The notes beneath the pieces were generated by a model. It saw only the letters and a program-made list of their open reading frames with translations, was not told the origin of the DNA and did no database searches. Of a stretch of DNA of 64,000 nucleotides, positions 1 through 8,862 are shown in pieces; the first letter of the stretch is position 1; every line of letters starts with the position of its first letter. The stretch comes from Azoarcus_F sp036734105 (lineage in GTDB: Bacteria > Pseudomonadota > Gammaproteobacteria > Burkholderiales > Rhodocyclaceae), in the NCBI GenBank assembly GCA_036734105.1, contig DAIMZH010000002.1:62001-126000 (forward strand). The letters are read 5' to 3'. The position numbers were made by a program, and so were the translations under genes.

Positions 1-172
1 GACCTTCATGAAATGCATCTCCTGTGAGATTGCGACAACAATAACGCAAACTGCCGACGATCGCGTAACGCAATCATTCCGGTGGTCAGAAGCTGATTAA
101 GGCCTTATGTGTCTCGTGCATGCGAGCAACACACCGGGAAGATTCGTGGCGGCCTTTATCAAACCGAACGAC

Positions 173-1975
173 TCAAATGCGGGTCACGATCTTCCACACC
201 ACCGCCACAAATGCCACAGTGGCGAGAGCGCTGAGCGGCACACTGCCCAGTTCAAGCTGCGAAATTTGAAATCCAATGTATGCCAGCAAACCAAGCACCG
301 CCAGAAGCAAGGCTGGCGAAACCATGCCGGCCAAACGGTAAGGCGATGGCTGCGCGGGTGCCTGCAGGGTGGGCGGAGGAGCAACCGGTTTTCCGTCGAG
401 GATGAAGCCCGCCATCGCCTCCCAGTTTTCCTCTTCGAGGGCTGCGCTATGCGCACCCCGGACGTATCGAATCTCCATTATCTCGGGTATCGCGCCTGAC
501 TCCCTGAAACCATCGTGCCCTGCACTTCCGAGATCCTGCAAACGGACCATCTCGAAGGCCTTGGGGAAAATGGCCACCACCCAGTCCGAGGTCGCGACAT
601 AGTTGAGCACATGCTTCACCTGTCCGCGCCGTATGGCGTCGGTCCACGCGTAACGGGTACGAACCACGCTACCGGCAAAAATCACGTTCTCGAAACGGCA
701 GGACGGATAATCCTCCAGCGCCTTTGCCAACAGATAAGTGCCGTTACTGTGTCCGATGAACGAAAATCGCGCGTTGGGCCAGCGCGCCAGCGCCTCGGTA
801 TATTGGTCCATCAGCCACTCAACCTTCTGGCGACGCGTATGGGGAATCACAAACGGCAACATCGGAAAATACCCATAGCTGGAGGTGACAGTGGCAATAC
901 GCCTGCCAGCGTCGCCACGCTGTCTGGCCAGCGTCTGCACACGCCGCGCAATCTTGTGGGTCCAGTAACCGCGATCGCGGATACCATGAATGACGAACAC
1001 CACGTCGCGCACGGACTCGTCCACATGAACAGGCTCGTGATCATCCGGGGACACGGATTCTGCCTTCAGCTCATCAGCAGAGGTCAGCACCGCCTTGAGA
1101 ATCTGCTCCGCCCTGGCCGCGCCAAAGGTTTTACCACCCCTTGTCGTGGGGACCGGAAGCAGCCTGGTGTCTGCCACCTTTATTACGTCTGCATGACCTG
1201 AATGTGGCACATCCAGATAGACAAAATCGCGGCCAGACACCAGATCGACGTTATCCTCCGGTGCCACCATGTCATCGACCGACCCCAGCAACTGAACGGT
1301 CAGCGCCTGACCCACTCCGCGATCCGCAGACAATCGGCGCATCCACAACCACTGCACCCGCAACTGGGTAATGAATGGGGCACCCTGACGAATATGAAAG
1401 ATGGTGGGCTGTTTGAACACCCCGACCACGGCCCCAACAAACACGCCCAAGGTCCATGCCACCGCATCCAACGGCCCAAGGTGGTGAGAAACCCTCCAAC
1501 CACGATTCATCCCGGCCAACAACACGAGTCTTTCCACCCGCACAGCCCAGCCACGGGCTGACCTGTCCGTCACCGCCTTCTCGAACGGTGCCCGGGCAGT
1601 CTCGCCACAGGCCACCACATAGACCATACGCGCCAGCAGCGCGCCATAGCTGTGACCAATCAGCACAATACGGTCAATTTTGCCGTCTGCAGCGGCCCAA
1701 AGCCTGTCAATGTCACACACGACATCGTTGGCGATAGCGACAGGATCCCTGGCCGACAGAACCGTCAGCGGAAGCGCAGGCACAAAGAAGCTGGCGTCGC
1801 GAAACGCCGTCTGGCTGCGCAGAAGATCCTTCAGATCATCAAGACTGGCGGGCGACTTCTGGAAGCCATGCAGCAGAACAAGCAAGATGCGTTCTGACTT
1901 CGGCGTGCCGTTTGCAGATTCGACGATGCGCGTTGAGGCTTCCATGGTCTTTACCCCATTGATCGAGTCATGCAT
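173..1975 (-). CDS. Tandem alpha/beta hydrolase, membrane-anchored
   Basis: A 600-residue protein with two alpha/beta-hydrolase-like units in tandem. The first has HG at residues 36-37 and a nucleophile elbow GHSYG at 107-111, followed by a D..H-type end near residues 235-262. The second has HG at 330-331 and GHSNG at 408-412, with a candidate His near 505. A Pro/Ala linker leads to two hydrophobic segments at about 545-565 and 578-598, so the C-terminus is probably in the inner membrane. Substrate cannot be read from the sequence; lipase, esterase or thioesterase activity would all fit. The internal Met11 (position 1945) has a better spaced purine-rich site (GGGGTAAAG) and may be the true start. 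No operon partner is visible. Confidence 0.8.
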   Translation of the reverse strand: MHDSINGVKTMEASTRIVESANGTPKSERILLVLLHGFQKSPASLDDLKDLLRSQTAFRDASFFVPALPLTVLSARDPVAIANDVVCDIDRLWAAADGKIDRIVLIGHSYGALLARMVYVVACGETARAPFEKAVTDRSARGWAVRVERLVLLAGMNRGWRVSHHLGPLDAVAWTLGVFVGAVVGVFKQPTIFHIRQGAPFITQLRVQWLWMRRLSADRGVGQALTVQLLGSVDDMVAPEDNVDLVSGRDFVYLDVPHSGHADVIKVADTRLLPVPTTRGGKTFGAARAEQILKAVLTSADELKAESVSPDDHEPVHVDESVRDVVFVIHGIRDRGYWTHKIARRVQTLARQRGDAGRRIATVTSSYGYFPMLPFVIPHTRRQKVEWLMDQYTEALARWPNARFSFIGHSNGTYLLAKALEDYPSCRFENVIFAGSVVRTRYAWTDAIRRGQVKHVLNYVATSDWVVAIFPKAFEMVRLQDLGSAGHDGFRESGAIPEIMEIRYVRGAHSAALEEENWEAMAGFILDGKPVAPPPTLQAPAQPSPYRLAGMVSPALLLAVLGLLAYIGFQISQLELGSVPLSALATVAFVAVVWKIVTRI

Positions 1976-2172
1976 TCAGTATAGACCTGACTGATGACCC
2001 GGAGCGCGACAAACCCGTTAACAAAACCCTCGAACGGCTTGCCTATCTTCCCCGGGGTTCACATTTGTCGTCCGCGCTGAGAAAATGACGCACCGCCTTT
2101 GTCTGTAATTATTAATTCAAAATAACGTTGCCCGCACACCAGCTTTTTGTGCGCCCTGACACGGAGACCCCC

Positions 2173-3192
2173 ATGAGCACTGTCGCCACCATTTCGCCAG
2201 ACTCGCTGCGCCGCAGCACGACACCAGGCGCACCGCAGGCCGCCGCCAATGCACGCTGGACAGTCGAGGCCATCGAGGCCTTGTTTGCCATGCCCTTCAT
2301 GGATCTGCTGTTTCGCGCCCAGCAAGTGCATCGCGAGCACTTCAACCCGAGAGAGATCCAGCTCTCCACGCTGCTGTCGATCAAGACCGGCGGCTGCGCC
2401 GAGGACTGCGGCTATTGTTCGCAATCCGCCCACTTCGACACCGAGGTCAAGGCCGAAAAGCTGATGCCGGTGGACCAGGTGATTGCCGCCGCACGCGCGG
2501 CCAAGGCGCGGGGCGCCAGCCGTTTTTGCATGGGTGCGGCGTGGCGCTCGCCCAAGGCACGCGACATGGAGCGCGTGAACACCATGGTGCGCGAGGTAAA
2601 GGCGCTGGGCATGGAAACCTGCATGACCCTGGGCATGCTTGATCAGGAACAGGCGCGCTCCCTCAAGGACGCCGGGCTGGACTACTACAACCACAACCTC
2701 GACACCGCACCCGAATACTACGGCAAGGTCATAGGCACACGCACCTATCAGGATCGCCTGGATACGCTGGAAAACGTGCGCAGTGCCGGTATCAATGTAT
2801 GCAGCGGCGGCATTGTCGGAATGGGCGAAACACGCCGTCACCGCGCCGGGTTGATCGCGCAACTGGCCAACCTCGACCCCTGCCCGGAATCCGTACCCAT
2901 CAACAATCTGGTGCCCATCCCCGGCACGCCGCTGGCTGATGTTGACCCAATCGACCCCTTCGAGTTTGTGCGCACCATCGCCGTGGCCCGCATCACCATG
3001 CCGACCAGCTATGTACGCCTGTCTGCCGGGCGCGAGCAGATGGACGAAGCCCTTCAGGCCATGTGCCTGATGGCCGGCGCCAACTCCATCTTTTATGGCG
3101 ACCATCTGCTGACCACGCCCAACCCGCAGACCGGACGTGACCGCAACCTGCTGCAGCGCTTGGACATGCGTATTCAAGGGCAGGAGGCGTAA
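2173..3192 (+). CDS. bioB: Biotin synthase BioB
   Basis: Radical-SAM enzyme that inserts sulfur into dethiobiotin, the last step of biotin synthesis. The [4Fe-4S]/SAM cysteines are C75, C79 and C82 in GGCAEDCGYC, followed by the family pattern CSQSAHF. The 339 residues match the usual length. The ATG at 2173 is chosen because GGAG lies just upstream and the product then begins with a short variable lead-in typical of the family; an in-frame upstream codon at 2128 would add 15 poorly conserved residues. The other bio genes (bioF, bioH, bioC, bioD) are not adjacent, so here bioB stands alone. No clear BirA operator was found in the AT-rich 2100-2125 upstream stretch. Confidence 0.97.
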   Translation: MSTVATISPDSLRRSTTPGAPQAAANARWTVEAIEALFAMPFMDLLFRAQQVHREHFNPREIQLSTLLSIKTGGCAEDCGYCSQSAHFDTEVKAEKLMPVDQVIAAARAAKARGASRFCMGAAWRSPKARDMERVNTMVREVKALGMETCMTLGMLDQEQARSLKDAGLDYYNHNLDTAPEYYGKVIGTRTYQDRLDTLENVRSAGINVCSGGIVGMGETRRHRAGLIAQLANLDPCPESVPINNLVPIPGTPLADVDPIDPFEFVRTIAVARITMPTSYVRLSAGREQMDEALQAMCLMAGANSIFYGDHLLTTPNPQTGRDRNLLQRLDMRIQGQEA

Positions 3193-3312
3193 CGGTAGCA
3201 GGCATTGGCCTTCGGAAAGCCTGATCAGCAGCCGACCAGGAAGCTGCCAATGGAATAGATCTTTGGTAAGCGGACTGTGAATACGGGTCGTTGAAGTGCC
3301 GGACGGCTGCTG

Positions 3313-3645
3313 TCAGGTAAAGGCGTCAGGGTCCTGCATCCAGGCAGGAATGTCGCGTTGGCCGTGCAGTACGCGCCAGACATCGATGTGGTCCGGTCGT
3401 TCGACATAGAACACGAGGTAGGGGTAAGGTGATAGCGGCCACGAGCGCAGACCAGGAAGGTTCAACTCTTGACCATAGCGCGGCGAACCCGTACCGGACT
3501 GTCGAGCGATGTGGGTATAGCTCTGCTCCAGAGCGTCAATAAAACCGAGCGCAACAGATGAGGAGGCCTCTTCAAGATAGTAGGCTATCGCGTCGTCGAC
3601 GTCCTGGTTGGCCTGCTCACGCGGAACGACGGGTTTGACCTTCAC
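3313..3645 (-). CDS. ParE/RelE-superfamily toxin
   Basis: 110-residue plasmid-stabilisation-type toxin. The pattern is that of ParE: an N-terminal helix pair (about residues 10-45), then strands with LRSWPLSPYPYLVFY (about 72-86) and a C-terminal DVWRVLHGQRDIP (about 90-103), the conserved R-V-L-H-x-x-R-D-I-P ending of the family. ParE toxins poison DNA gyrase. The preceding antitoxin gene overlaps it by 4 nt (ATGA), so the two are translationally coupled. Family assignment is strong; the exact target is inferred from the family. Confidence 0.9.
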   Translation of the reverse strand: MKVKPVVPREQANQDVDDAIAYYLEEASSSVALGFIDALEQSYTHIARQSGTGSPRYGQELNLPGLRSWPLSPYPYLVFYVERPDHIDVWRVLHGQRDIPAWMQDPDAFT

Positions 3646-3893
3646 CCGTGAGAAGCTGACTTGGCAGCCCTGCGCACCCGGTCACGCAGACCTTCGAAGT
3701 AAGTGGAATCTGCTGGCGATGCCGACGAGGTGGCTGCACCGACCAGCAGCACTCGACGCAAGTGCTGACGATCCTGATCCTTACGGATCAGTTCACGCAC
3801 GTACTCGCTACTGGTGCTGTAGCCCCGTTCGCACACCTGTTCATCCACGAAGGATTTCAGACTGTCGGGCAAGGAAATATTCATCGTGCTCAT
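3642..3893 (-). CDS. ParD-like type II antitoxin (ribbon-helix-helix)
   Basis: 83-residue antitoxin. It opens with MSTMNISLPDSLKSFVDEQV, the ribbon-helix-helix strand and first helix of ParD/CopG proteins that bind DNA and autorepress the operon. GYSTSSEYVRELIRKDQD is the second helix; the C-terminal half should wrap the toxin. The start at 3893 is chosen because the RHH fold begins there; the upstream open frame reads nonsense. The gene overlaps its toxin partner by 4 nt. The ParD-before-ParE order is the standard one. Confidence 0.9.
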   Translation of the reverse strand: MSTMNISLPDSLKSFVDEQVCERGYSTSSEYVRELIRKDQDRQHLRRVLLVGAATSSASPADSTYFEGLRDRVRRAAKSASHG

Positions 3894-3972
3894 ATGCGCA
3901 GAATAGCCGCCTTGACAAAAATTGGCAAGATCGTACCCCCGCCCTCGTCCAGGACGGCACCCTGCCCGGCGA

Positions 3973-5424
3973 TCAGAACGCCCCGAAAACACTTCCCAGC
4001 AGCACCAGAATAACCAGCGCGATGATGGGAAACAGCACCGCCACCATGAAGATGTCCTTGTAGGCTTCGCGATGCGTCAGCCCACATATGGCGAGCAAGG
4101 TGACCACTGCACCGTTGTGTGGCAGGCTGTCCAGGCCACCAGTGGCCACCGTGGTGACCCGGTGCAGCAGCTCTGGCGCAATGCCTGCCACCTGCGCCAT
4201 GGCAAGGTAGTCTGCCCCGAGGGTTTGCAGCGCGATGCTCATGCCACCGGATGCCGAGCCAGTTACGCCCGCCAGCACGTTCACCGACAAGGCCAGCGAC
4301 ACCAGCGGATTGCCGCCACCGATGGATTCGACAAAGGTCTTGATCAGCTCGAAGGCCGGCAGCGCGGCGATCACCGCACCAAAGCCGACCAGGCTGGCGG
4401 TGTTGAAGATGGGCAGCACCGAGGCGTTGGCGCCGTCGTCCAGCGAACGCTTGGGCGCGGCCAGCCGTGTCCAGGTCATCGCCAGCAACAACACAATGGC
4501 GATGGTCAGCGAGCAGATGATGGCCCACACACCGCGCACCGAATCCACATTGGTCGCGCCGTAGCGCGCCTCAGCCAGATAAGTGGTGTCCAGCGCCGGT
4601 ATCACCAAAGCACTGAATACGTAGTTGAGCACGATCACCAGCACCACCGGCGATATCGCCACCATGAAAGAAGGCAGCGCGCGCGGCGGTGTTTCTGCTT
4701 GCACCATCAGCACGTCAAAGCCTTCGCCAGATGTGCGTTCGCGCTGATCCTTGTCGAAGGCAGGCTGGATGTCGTCATGCTGACCATAGCCCTCGCCCGC
4801 CAGTTGTGCCTGCGTTGCCTGGCGCGACAGCCACCACTGACCGAGGCCGAACATGATCAGCGCCGATATGATGCCAAGCAGCGGCGCTGCAAACGGCGTG
4901 GTGCCAAAAAATGGCATGGGGATGGCGTTCTGGATGGCGGGTGTGCCGGGCAAGGCGGTCATCGTGAAGGTGAAGGCACCGAGCGCGATGGTGGCCGGAA
5001 TCAGGCGCTTTGGAATATCGGCCTGACGAAACAAGGCCGCCGCGATCGGATATACCGCAAAGGCAACAACGAACAGCGACACGCCGCCATAGGTCAGCAC
5101 GGCGCAGGCAAGCACCACCGCCAGAATCGCGCGCTGCTGCCCGAGCTTGCCGACAATGGCCTGAGCAATGGCCTCGGCTGCGCCACTGTCGTCCATCAGC
5201 TTGCCAAAGATCGCACCCAACAGGAACAGCGGGAAAAACTGCACTATGAAGCTGCCAGCCGAGTTCATGAACACCTGGGTGTAGGTGGCCAGCAAAGGCG
5301 TGCCAGCGGCGAACAATGCCGCGATGAGGGCCATCACCGGACCCAGCAAAAGTACGCTGACACCGCGATAGGCCAGATAGATCAACAGCCCGAGTGCAAG
5401 CAGAACGCCGATCATGCCCATCAT
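3973..5424 (-). CDS. GntP-family organic-acid permease
   Basis: 483-residue inner-membrane protein with about 12 hydrophobic segments along its length. The sequence fits the GntP (gluconate/hydroxybutyrate:H+ symporter) family, including FFPLFLLGAIFGKLMDDSG near residue 70, TYGGVSLFVVAFAVYPIA near 115 and TALPGTPAIQNAIP near 160. A hydrophilic loop rich in Q, D and E lies near residues 205-240. The start codon overlaps the stop of the upstream patatin gene (ATGA at 5424-5421). Family members carry gluconate, 3-hydroxybutyrate or related acids; in an organism with a phasin a 3-hydroxybutyrate role is attractive but only an inference. Confidence 0.88.
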   Translation of the reverse strand: MMGMIGVLLALGLLIYLAYRGVSVLLLGPVMALIAALFAAGTPLLATYTQVFMNSAGSFIVQFFPLFLLGAIFGKLMDDSGAAEAIAQAIVGKLGQQRAILAVVLACAVLTYGGVSLFVVAFAVYPIAAALFRQADIPKRLIPATIALGAFTFTMTALPGTPAIQNAIPMPFFGTTPFAAPLLGIISALIMFGLGQWWLSRQATQAQLAGEGYGQHDDIQPAFDKDQRERTSGEGFDVLMVQAETPPRALPSFMVAISPVVLVIVLNYVFSALVIPALDTTYLAEARYGATNVDSVRGVWAIICSLTIAIVLLLAMTWTRLAAPKRSLDDGANASVLPIFNTASLVGFGAVIAALPAFELIKTFVESIGGGNPLVSLALSVNVLAGVTGSASGGMSIALQTLGADYLAMAQVAGIAPELLHRVTTVATGGLDSLPHNGAVVTLLAICGLTHREAYKDIFMVAVLFPIIALVILVLLGSVFGAF

Positions 5425-6479
5425 GATTTTTCTCCGAGTGCCCCCACGGGCTTGATGCTGTCATCCAGCAACCAGTCGAAGCTGACGCTGGAACGTTCGC
5501 CAATATCCTGCCAGTGCTTGTCCAGCCAGCTTGTCGCCCGGGCACGGCCGAGGTCGCGCAGATGGCACAGATAATCCCACTCGGCATTAAGCTTGCTGGA
5601 GGCCTGCAGCGCCAACAAATCCTCGTCCGCGTGGATGCGGTGAAAACGCATGTCGCGATAGCGCTCCTGCTCAAGCCCCTCAGCCTCAATCAACTGCTTG
5701 AGCAACATGATGGCGCGCAACTCCTTGACCAGGCTCGCGTTGAAGGTGATCTCGTTCATGCGGTTGATGATCTCGCGTGCGGTGCGCGGCAGCTCTGGCC
5801 GGTAGAATGGGTTGATCTGCACCAGCACAAGGTCACGCGCGTCGCATTCGTCGACCAAGGGAAAAAGCGCCGGATTACCCATGTAACCGCCATCCCAGTA
5901 GGCCTCGCCGTCAATCTCCACGGCCTGAAACATGAACGGCAGCGCAGCCGAGGCCATCACCGCGTCGCTGCTCATTTCCGGGCAGCGAAACACCTTGGGG
6001 CGGCCAGTGCGCACATTGGTGGCAGTCACAAACACTTTGAGCTTGGAACAGCGTCGCACCCGCTCGAAGTCGACATGGGCCTCGACCAGATCACGCAAGG
6101 GGTTGAGGTTGAGCGGGTTCAGCTCGTAGGGCGAAAACACCCGGGACAGGTGATCAAAAAACAGATAACTCGGTGAATTGTCCAGGCTCCAGTCACCGCT
6201 GATGCGGGACCACAAATCGCGCTGGATCGGGCTGGTGGTGGCGGCCTCACTGACCGCCTTCCAGAAACGCGCAAGATGCTCACGTGCCCCTTCAGGGCCA
6301 CCGGCCTGCAGCCCATCGGCCAGCACCACCGCATTCATGGCACCCGCGCTGGTGCCGCTGACGCCTTCGATGCGCAATCGCGGCTCCTGCAGCAGCCGAT
6401 CGATCACACCCCAGGCCAGCGCGCCATGCGCCCCGCCGCCTTGCAAGGCCAATTCGACTGTCTTGATGTTCTTGCTCAT
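5421..6479 (-). CDS. Patatin-like phospholipase
   Basis: 352-residue patatin-fold acyl hydrolase using a Ser-Asp dyad. The oxyanion motif LQGGGAHGALAWG is at residues 12-24, the nucleophile Ser44 sits in GTSAG (42-46), and the catalytic Asp196 is in DGGYMGN. Bacterial members cleave phospholipids or other acyl esters. No signal peptide is visible, so it is probably cytoplasmic. It heads a two-gene unit with the GntP-type permease that it overlaps by 4 nt; this pairing is reminiscent of beta-hydroxybutyrate/lipid metabolism operons, which is inference from context. Confidence 0.92.
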   Translation of the reverse strand: MSKNIKTVELALQGGGAHGALAWGVIDRLLQEPRLRIEGVSGTSAGAMNAVVLADGLQAGGPEGAREHLARFWKAVSEAATTSPIQRDLWSRISGDWSLDNSPSYLFFDHLSRVFSPYELNPLNLNPLRDLVEAHVDFERVRRCSKLKVFVTATNVRTGRPKVFRCPEMSSDAVMASAALPFMFQAVEIDGEAYWDGGYMGNPALFPLVDECDARDLVLVQINPFYRPELPRTAREIINRMNEITFNASLVKELRAIMLLKQLIEAEGLEQERYRDMRFHRIHADEDLLALQASSKLNAEWDYLCHLRDLGRARATSWLDKHWQDIGERSSVSFDWLLDDSIKPVGALGEKS

Positions 6480-6686
6480 TTGCCACCCTCAGCACTGTGC
6501 TTGTATCGCAGTGCACCATAGATCAGGCCTGCCTGGGGCAGCAAGTGACAAGGTGTTACAAAGCAAGCGGCCACAAACCCGACGGGTTCAAGCACCCTTT
6601 GCGGTGGCGCCAGGCTGCGGGTTCTTCAGTTGAAGGCACTGAAATGTGCTTATGGCTGTGCGCCATGCCGGTGCTTCGGTCCGCTC

Positions 6687-7628
6687 TTAGCCAGAACACA
6701 TCTGGGCAGTTGCCACACGAACCGCCGCCAGATCCCAACCCGCCCAGCCACAGCTCTTGAAAAGCACCGGCCCGTGTTTGCGAACGCGCCCAGTGCTGGC
6801 ATGCTGTTGCTCGATATCCTGCAGTGTCGGCAGGGCAGCGACATCCATGCCGGCTTGCAGCAAGTCACCTGCTTCGTGAAGCGCATCGACGGTGTCCACC
6901 ACCACCTGCCCACGCTGCCCGACCGCACGACAGAGCTCTGCCGACAGTTCAACCATGCTCGGCTTGAAGGCCCCCACTGCGGCAATGAAGTGTCTGGGCT
7001 GCACCTCGGCCGACAGCACAACCTGGCTAGCCGGCGTGCAGGTGACGATCATCGCGCAATCGCTCATCGCAGCGTTGGGGTCATTGGTGACGCTAGCCTT
7101 CAAGCCCATCTGCCGCGCTTGCTCAGCCAGGGCTTGCGCGCTGCTGGCACTGCGCGATGCCACCACCACCTCTCGCACATTCAGGGTTTCGGCAAAGGCC
7201 TGCACATGCGATAAACCCTGCACCCCTGCGCCCACCACCAGCAGTGGACCATCGGTATTGGGCGCCAGCAACTGCGCGGCCCGGGCGCTCACCGCCGCGG
7301 TGCGCCTGGCGGTGACTACCGGACCATCCAGAATGAACAGGCGCTCACCGGTGCCCACGTCAAACACCACCACATCACCCTGAATGGTCGGTCGCCCGGT
7401 GCCAGCGTTTGCCGGTGTCACGGTGATCAGCTTGGTCATGTGCACACGCCCGTCAGTCGCAGGCATCACCAGCATCACCCCACCACCAGCCAGCGCCTGC
7501 ACCACACGCGGCGGCACATCAACGGCAGCGGACCCAAGCAGTGCGCCGATCTCTGCCACCAACGCGGGATAAGGCAGGACGGCGGCTGTTTGAGTGGCGT
7601 TCAGCAATGGGGAGGTCTGGATAGTCAT
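6687..7628 (-). CDS. Ornithine cyclodeaminase / mu-crystallin family protein
   Basis: 313-residue NAD(P)-dependent enzyme. The N-terminal half has the family substrate region, with KLITVTPANAGTGRPTIQGD near residues 55-75. The Rossmann dinucleotide motif is VVGAGVQGLSHVQAFA (about 127-142). Likely reactions are ornithine cyclodeamination, or reduction of pyrroline-2-carboxylate/piperideine-2-carboxylate, which many relatives catalyse. The ATG at 7628 is used because the fold begins at MTIQTSPLLNA; the longer open frame upstream is not conserved-looking. Which of the two activities applies cannot be decided by eye. Confidence 0.85.
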   Translation of the reverse strand: MTIQTSPLLNATQTAAVLPYPALVAEIGALLGSAAVDVPPRVVQALAGGGVMLVMPATDGRVHMTKLITVTPANAGTGRPTIQGDVVVFDVGTGERLFILDGPVVTARRTAAVSARAAQLLAPNTDGPLLVVGAGVQGLSHVQAFAETLNVREVVVASRSASSAQALAEQARQMGLKASVTNDPNAAMSDCAMIVTCTPASQVVLSAEVQPRHFIAAVGAFKPSMVELSAELCRAVGQRGQVVVDTVDALHEAGDLLQAGMDVAALPTLQDIEQQHASTGRVRKHGPVLFKSCGWAGWDLAAVRVATAQMCSG

Positions 7629-7963
7629 GATTTGCTCCGAAGGACGGTAGTGGTGGCGATCATGTTCTCGTCGCCAGTGCGCCTCAGGATAGCAAAGCCC
7701 TGCAAGATCAAACATGATCCCAAGTCAGGGCTAACGAACCGGGCATTTGGCAGAAGCGCTTGAATGCGACAGGGAATTGGGCTGTTTGCTACAAAGCCCG
7801 GCTTCTGCAAGCCTTCATGCACTGACCGCATCAACCCCTTGCCCGCTGCCTGACAATTTGCTGAACACAGCTTTGGCGGTTCTGATAACGTTGTCGGCGC
7901 CGAGGCGGTTTCGGACCTTGTTTGCGCGAAGCCGGTATTTGTCGACCAGGATGAGGAGATGTA
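7629..7963. other. Divergent intergenic region
   Basis: About 335 nt between the start of the minus-strand cyclodeaminase-family gene and the plus-strand Ap4A-phosphorylase-like gene, so it must hold divergent promoters. I see no convincing -35/-10 pair, RNA gene or repeat. A strong ribosome-binding site (GAGGAG at about 7951-7956) precedes the plus-strand start. Confidence 0.5.
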
Positions 7964-8842
7964 ATGAGCAGCAAGTGGATGGATGAGGTGGATGCGCGCA
8001 GCGCGTCGGCGCTGGCGGATGGGTCGCTGCAACCGGTGCAGGCCGACGAAGTGGAGATGACTGACGAGGGCATGCGCTTTGTGGTGCGCTGGGTGTCGTC
8101 TCTGGCGGCCAAGGATGCCGTGAAAAAGGCGGTGGCAATTCCCGGTGGTCCGCGAGATGCCGCCTTCAATCCGTTTCTGAACCCGGACCCGGCGCTGACC
8201 GTGGGGCCGGTGGGTGACACCCATGTGGCGATTCTGAACAAGTTCCCCTTGTGCGCACGGCATCTGGTGCTGGCGCGGCGCGAGTTTGAAGAGCAGTTGC
8301 TGCCGCTGGCGCAGATCGATTTCGAGGCGTTGGGCCAGATCATGCAGGAGGCCGGTGGCCTGGGTCTTTACAACGGCGGCGCGGAGGCCGGTGCAAGCCA
8401 GCGCCACAAGCATGTGCAGTGGATTCCGGATGCCCCGGGCAATGCCAGCTTGCGCATTTATGCGCCGCAACTCCCGGCTGATGCTGCTGTGCTGAGCACG
8501 GCCAGCCACCCTTCGCTCAGAATGAAGCATTGCTTTGTGCGCGTGGAATGTGGTCAGGGGGTGGACGCCGCACACGCCGGGCGCAGCATGCACGCGGGCT
8601 TTCAGGTGGCTTGCACTAGGCTTGGCATTGCGCCGGGAGCCGACGGCCTGCTCCCGCCCTTGAACATGCTGGTGGGTGATGGCTGGATGCTCGTCCTGCC
8701 GCGCAGCCGCGAGCACTTTGAGGGCAACTCGTTCAGCGCAGTGTGTTTTGGCGGCACGCTATACACCCGCAACCAGGATCAGATCGCGTCTATCCGGCAA
8801 GTCGGCCCGCTGCATGCCATGGCGGCAGTGGGATTCCAATAA
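7964..8842 (+). CDS. ATP adenylyltransferase / Ap4A phosphorylase family
   Basis: 292-residue HIT-superfamily nucleotide hydrolase/transferase. The signature histidine triad SQRHKHVQW places H148, H150 and Q152 at the active site, as in Apa1/Apa2-type Ap4A phosphorylases rather than short HIT hydrolases. NKFPLCARHLVLARREFEEQ (about 92-111) is the conserved substrate-loop strand. Family role: phosphorolysis of diadenosine polyphosphates to ADP and ATP. A GAGGAG Shine-Dalgarno sits 7-8 nt before ATG. It ends 20 nt from the convergent GTPase gene; a short direct repeat GATTCCAATAA spans its stop codon. Confidence 0.88.
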   Translation: MSSKWMDEVDARSASALADGSLQPVQADEVEMTDEGMRFVVRWVSSLAAKDAVKKAVAIPGGPRDAAFNPFLNPDPALTVGPVGDTHVAILNKFPLCARHLVLARREFEEQLLPLAQIDFEALGQIMQEAGGLGLYNGGAEAGASQRHKHVQWIPDAPGNASLRIYAPQLPADAAVLSTASHPSLRMKHCFVRVECGQGVDAAHAGRSMHAGFQVACTRLGIAPGADGLLPPLNMLVGDGWMLVLPRSREHFEGNSFSAVCFGGTLYTRNQDQIASIRQVGPLHAMAAVGFQ

Positions 8843-8862
8843 GCGATTCCAATAAACCGCCG

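Noticed and set aside
1..19. Possible start of a minus-strand gene at position 9 (AGGAG then ATG)
   Set aside because: Only three codons are inside the window, so no product can be supported.
3922..5574. Long plus-strand frame opposite the permease and patatin genes
   Set aside because: Composition is basic, rich in Gln, His and Arg, with no hydrophobic or domain pattern; it mirrors the GC-rich third codon positions of the minus-strand genes.
8829..8858. Short direct repeat GATTCCAATAA around the Ap4A-phosphorylase stop codon
   Set aside because: Two 11-nt copies only 12 bp apart look like local slippage, with no sign of an attachment site or element.
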